From Candidatus Zhuqueibacterota bacterium (GTDB lineage Bacteria > BS750m-G25): a DNA stretch of 13,802 nucleotides. Positions 12,485 through 13,802 of the stretch are shown piece by piece; the stretch's first letter is position 1, and the number at the start of each line of letters is the position of its first letter. The stretch lies in the NCBI GenBank assembly GCA_016783505.1, contig JADHWK010000057.1, positions 1-13,802 on the forward strand, written 5' to 3'. The position numbers were made by a program, and so were the translations under genes. The notes under the pieces were generated by a model. The model was not told the DNA's origin. It was given only the letters and a program-made list of their open reading frames with translations, and ran no database searches.

Positions 12485-13802
12485 TTACTTATAAAACCGC
12501 ACTTTCAGTCCGCCATAGATAATGCGACCGGTATAAGGTGCGTACATAAAGGCAGCATCATCAGGGTGCCTCTCCTCTTGAACATAGTCAAATATATTTT
12601 TCGCACCCATAAAGATAGTAGTTCCATTTGAAAAACTTCTGGCTATTTTGGCATTCACCACCCAGAAATCAGGAGTATGCACAATTTTACTCTCGGGTAG
12701 TCCTATATCCTCTTCCTTGCAATAATCAATATACATTCTACCGGTATAATCAGCGTCTAATACCAGATCCCAGTGGCCCGGGTTATAGGTGAGCTCGACA
12801 CCTCCGGTAATCTTTGGGACCCGAGGAATATATTTGCTGTCTTCTGCATATTCTGGATGATTCTCTACCCAGTCTTCTCGCTCATTTTCATATTGAGCAT
12901 CGGTATAAGCCAGATTGAGGTCAAGGACAAGGTCACGTACCAGAAGTGTTCTGGATCCCAGTTCTATCCCCTGGGTATAAGCATCACCTATGTTGCCCCA
13001 TTCATAAGTGTAACCCAAATTTTTCGATGTTTCGCTGGCATCGGTAAACCCAATCTTGTCTTGCAGATTAGTACGAAAGAGATTTGCATTCACGGTAAAC
13101 CTCTCGGCCGAGTAATCTGCTCCCAGATTAAAGCTTACCGATTTTTCAGGCTTCAAACCGGCTGGTTTGTTAACCCTGGGTGAGCCGCTACAGAGATGCA
13201 AATCCTCGCTAAAGCCATAGGGAACCCGGAAACCTGTCCCTACGCTGGTTCGCAAGATAAAATTGGGAGACGCCTTAAGCCTTACTGCCATTCTGGGACT
13301 AAAGGCTTGTTCACCGTAGTCAAGCTTAATCCTTTGTTGGGGAGCAATCGTACCGGAACCACCAAAATCATCTTTGGAGCGGTGGATGTCATACCTGGCC
13401 CCCAGCACCAGTTCCAGAGCATCACTTAAGGAAACTTCGTCCTGAAGATAAGCCCCCCCGTCATCGGCGTGCTTTTCACTTTCGGAGGTGTAGGTGCCGC
13501 CATAATTGGGATCCGTATCATCCACAATGACATACCTGCCAGTTTCTTCCAGCTTATTGTGGGAATACTGGACTCCCCCTAATAGACGGTGGCTTCCGAG
13601 GGGATGAGAATAGTTGAAATCCACCACATAAAGGTTCTCGTCGGCAAGATAAGGCTGCATTTCGTCTATCGTAGGCAGCGTTCCATGAATGCCTTCATAG
13701 TCGCCCAGAAAGGCATCGTTGGTGGCACTGCGGTTATGGAAAGTATAGCCGAGGTTAAGGGTAATCTCATTGCCATAGCTAAACCTTTTCCTGTATCCAA
13801 TT
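12485..13802 (-). CDS. TonB-dependent outer-membrane receptor, C-terminal part (5' end outside window)
   Basis: The frame is open to the right edge, giving 438 visible residues of a beta-barrel. Recurrent features: aromatic-rich alternating strands (LGYTFHNRSA, DFNYSHPLGSHRLLGGVQYSH), the receptor segment FSPRMAVRLKASPNFILRTS followed by VGTGFRVPYGF, PEKSVSFNLGADY, then NIFDY near the end, and a last strand IIYGGLKVRFYK. These match BtuB/CirA/FepA-like TonB-dependent receptors, which import siderophores, cobalamin or other metal chelates across the outer membrane. Plug domain, TonB box and signal peptide are not visible. The substrate cannot be assigned. The gene ends 64 nt before the tandem dyads and shares strand with the downstream sigma-54 unit, but likely not its promoter. 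Confidence 0.92.
   Translation of the reverse strand, partial: IGYRKRFSYGNEITLNLGYTFHNRSATNDAFLGDYEGIHGTLPTIDEMQPYLADENLYVVDFNYSHPLGSHRLLGGVQYSHNKLEETGRYVIVDDTDPNYGGTYTSESEKHADDGGAYLQDEVSLSDALELVLGARYDIHRSKDDFGGSGTIAPQQRIKLDYGEQAFSPRMAVRLKASPNFILRTSVGTGFRVPYGFSEDLHLCSGSPRVNKPAGLKPEKSVSFNLGADYSAERFTVNANLFRTNLQDKIGFTDASETSKNLGYTYEWGNIGDAYTQGIELGSRTLLVRDLVLDLNLAYTDAQYENEREDWVENHPEYAEDSKYIPRVPKITGGVELTYNPGHWDLVLDADYTGRMYIDYCKEEDIGLPESKIVHTPDFWVVNAKIARSFSNGTTIFMGAKNIFDYVQEERHPDDAAFMYAPYTGRIIYGGLKVRFYK

Overview
The window looks like a chromosomal segment from a Gram-negative, anaerobic bacterium. A TonB-dependent outer-membrane receptor and a lipoprotein signal point to an outer membrane. The density of ferredoxin-type Cys clusters, a HypA fragment, selenophosphate synthetase and a sigma-54-type promoter point to anaerobic metal and sulfur metabolism of the kind seen in deltaproteobacterial and related lineages. 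I cannot fix the taxon from sequence alone.

Almost every gene is on the minus strand, so transcription runs right to left. From the right edge: a TonB receptor (5' end outside the window), then an intergenic region with a candidate sigma-54 (-24/-12) promoter and a tandem dyad placed like an enhancer site. Next come a DUF5320-like protein, a NifX-domain/DUF5320 fusion, a Fur-family regulator, a Fur-box-like palindrome, an MBL-fold lipoprotein and an FmdB zinc ribbon. After a 216-nt gap come a Gly/Arg-rich zinc ribbon, a two-cluster ferredoxin with a Gly/Arg-rich tail, a DUF5320 protein, a DUF1858 protein, a 64-aa unknown, two MinD-like ATPases each with an inserted ferredoxin domain, an MIP18/DUF59 protein and a DUF169 protein. 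A further block holds a NifX-like protein and a PLP aminotransferase. The left part has a second FmdB protein, a NifS-SelD fusion (cysteine desulfurase plus selenophosphate synthetase), a plus-strand remnant of a CopG/BrnA-type antitoxin, and the first 46 codons of hypA.

The core (paired MinD-ferredoxin ATPases, NifX-like proteins, small Fe-S and zinc-ribbon proteins, sigma-54-type promoter) resembles the orange-protein (ORP) systems of anaerobes such as Desulfovibrio, which are known to be sigma-54 controlled. Here it is extended by a Fur regulator with a likely operator, a lipid-anchored MBL hydrolase, shared DUF5320 coiled-coil modules on three proteins, an aminotransferase and a selenium/sulfur-mobilising fusion enzyme. 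My inference is a metal-sulfur (possibly selenium-linked) cofactor assembly or metal-sensing system. Its substrate cannot be read from the sequence.

Several starts were revised from ribosome-binding sites: aminotransferase at 4406, MIP18 protein at 5897, DUF5320 protein at 8657, zinc ribbon at 9353 and Fur at 11154.
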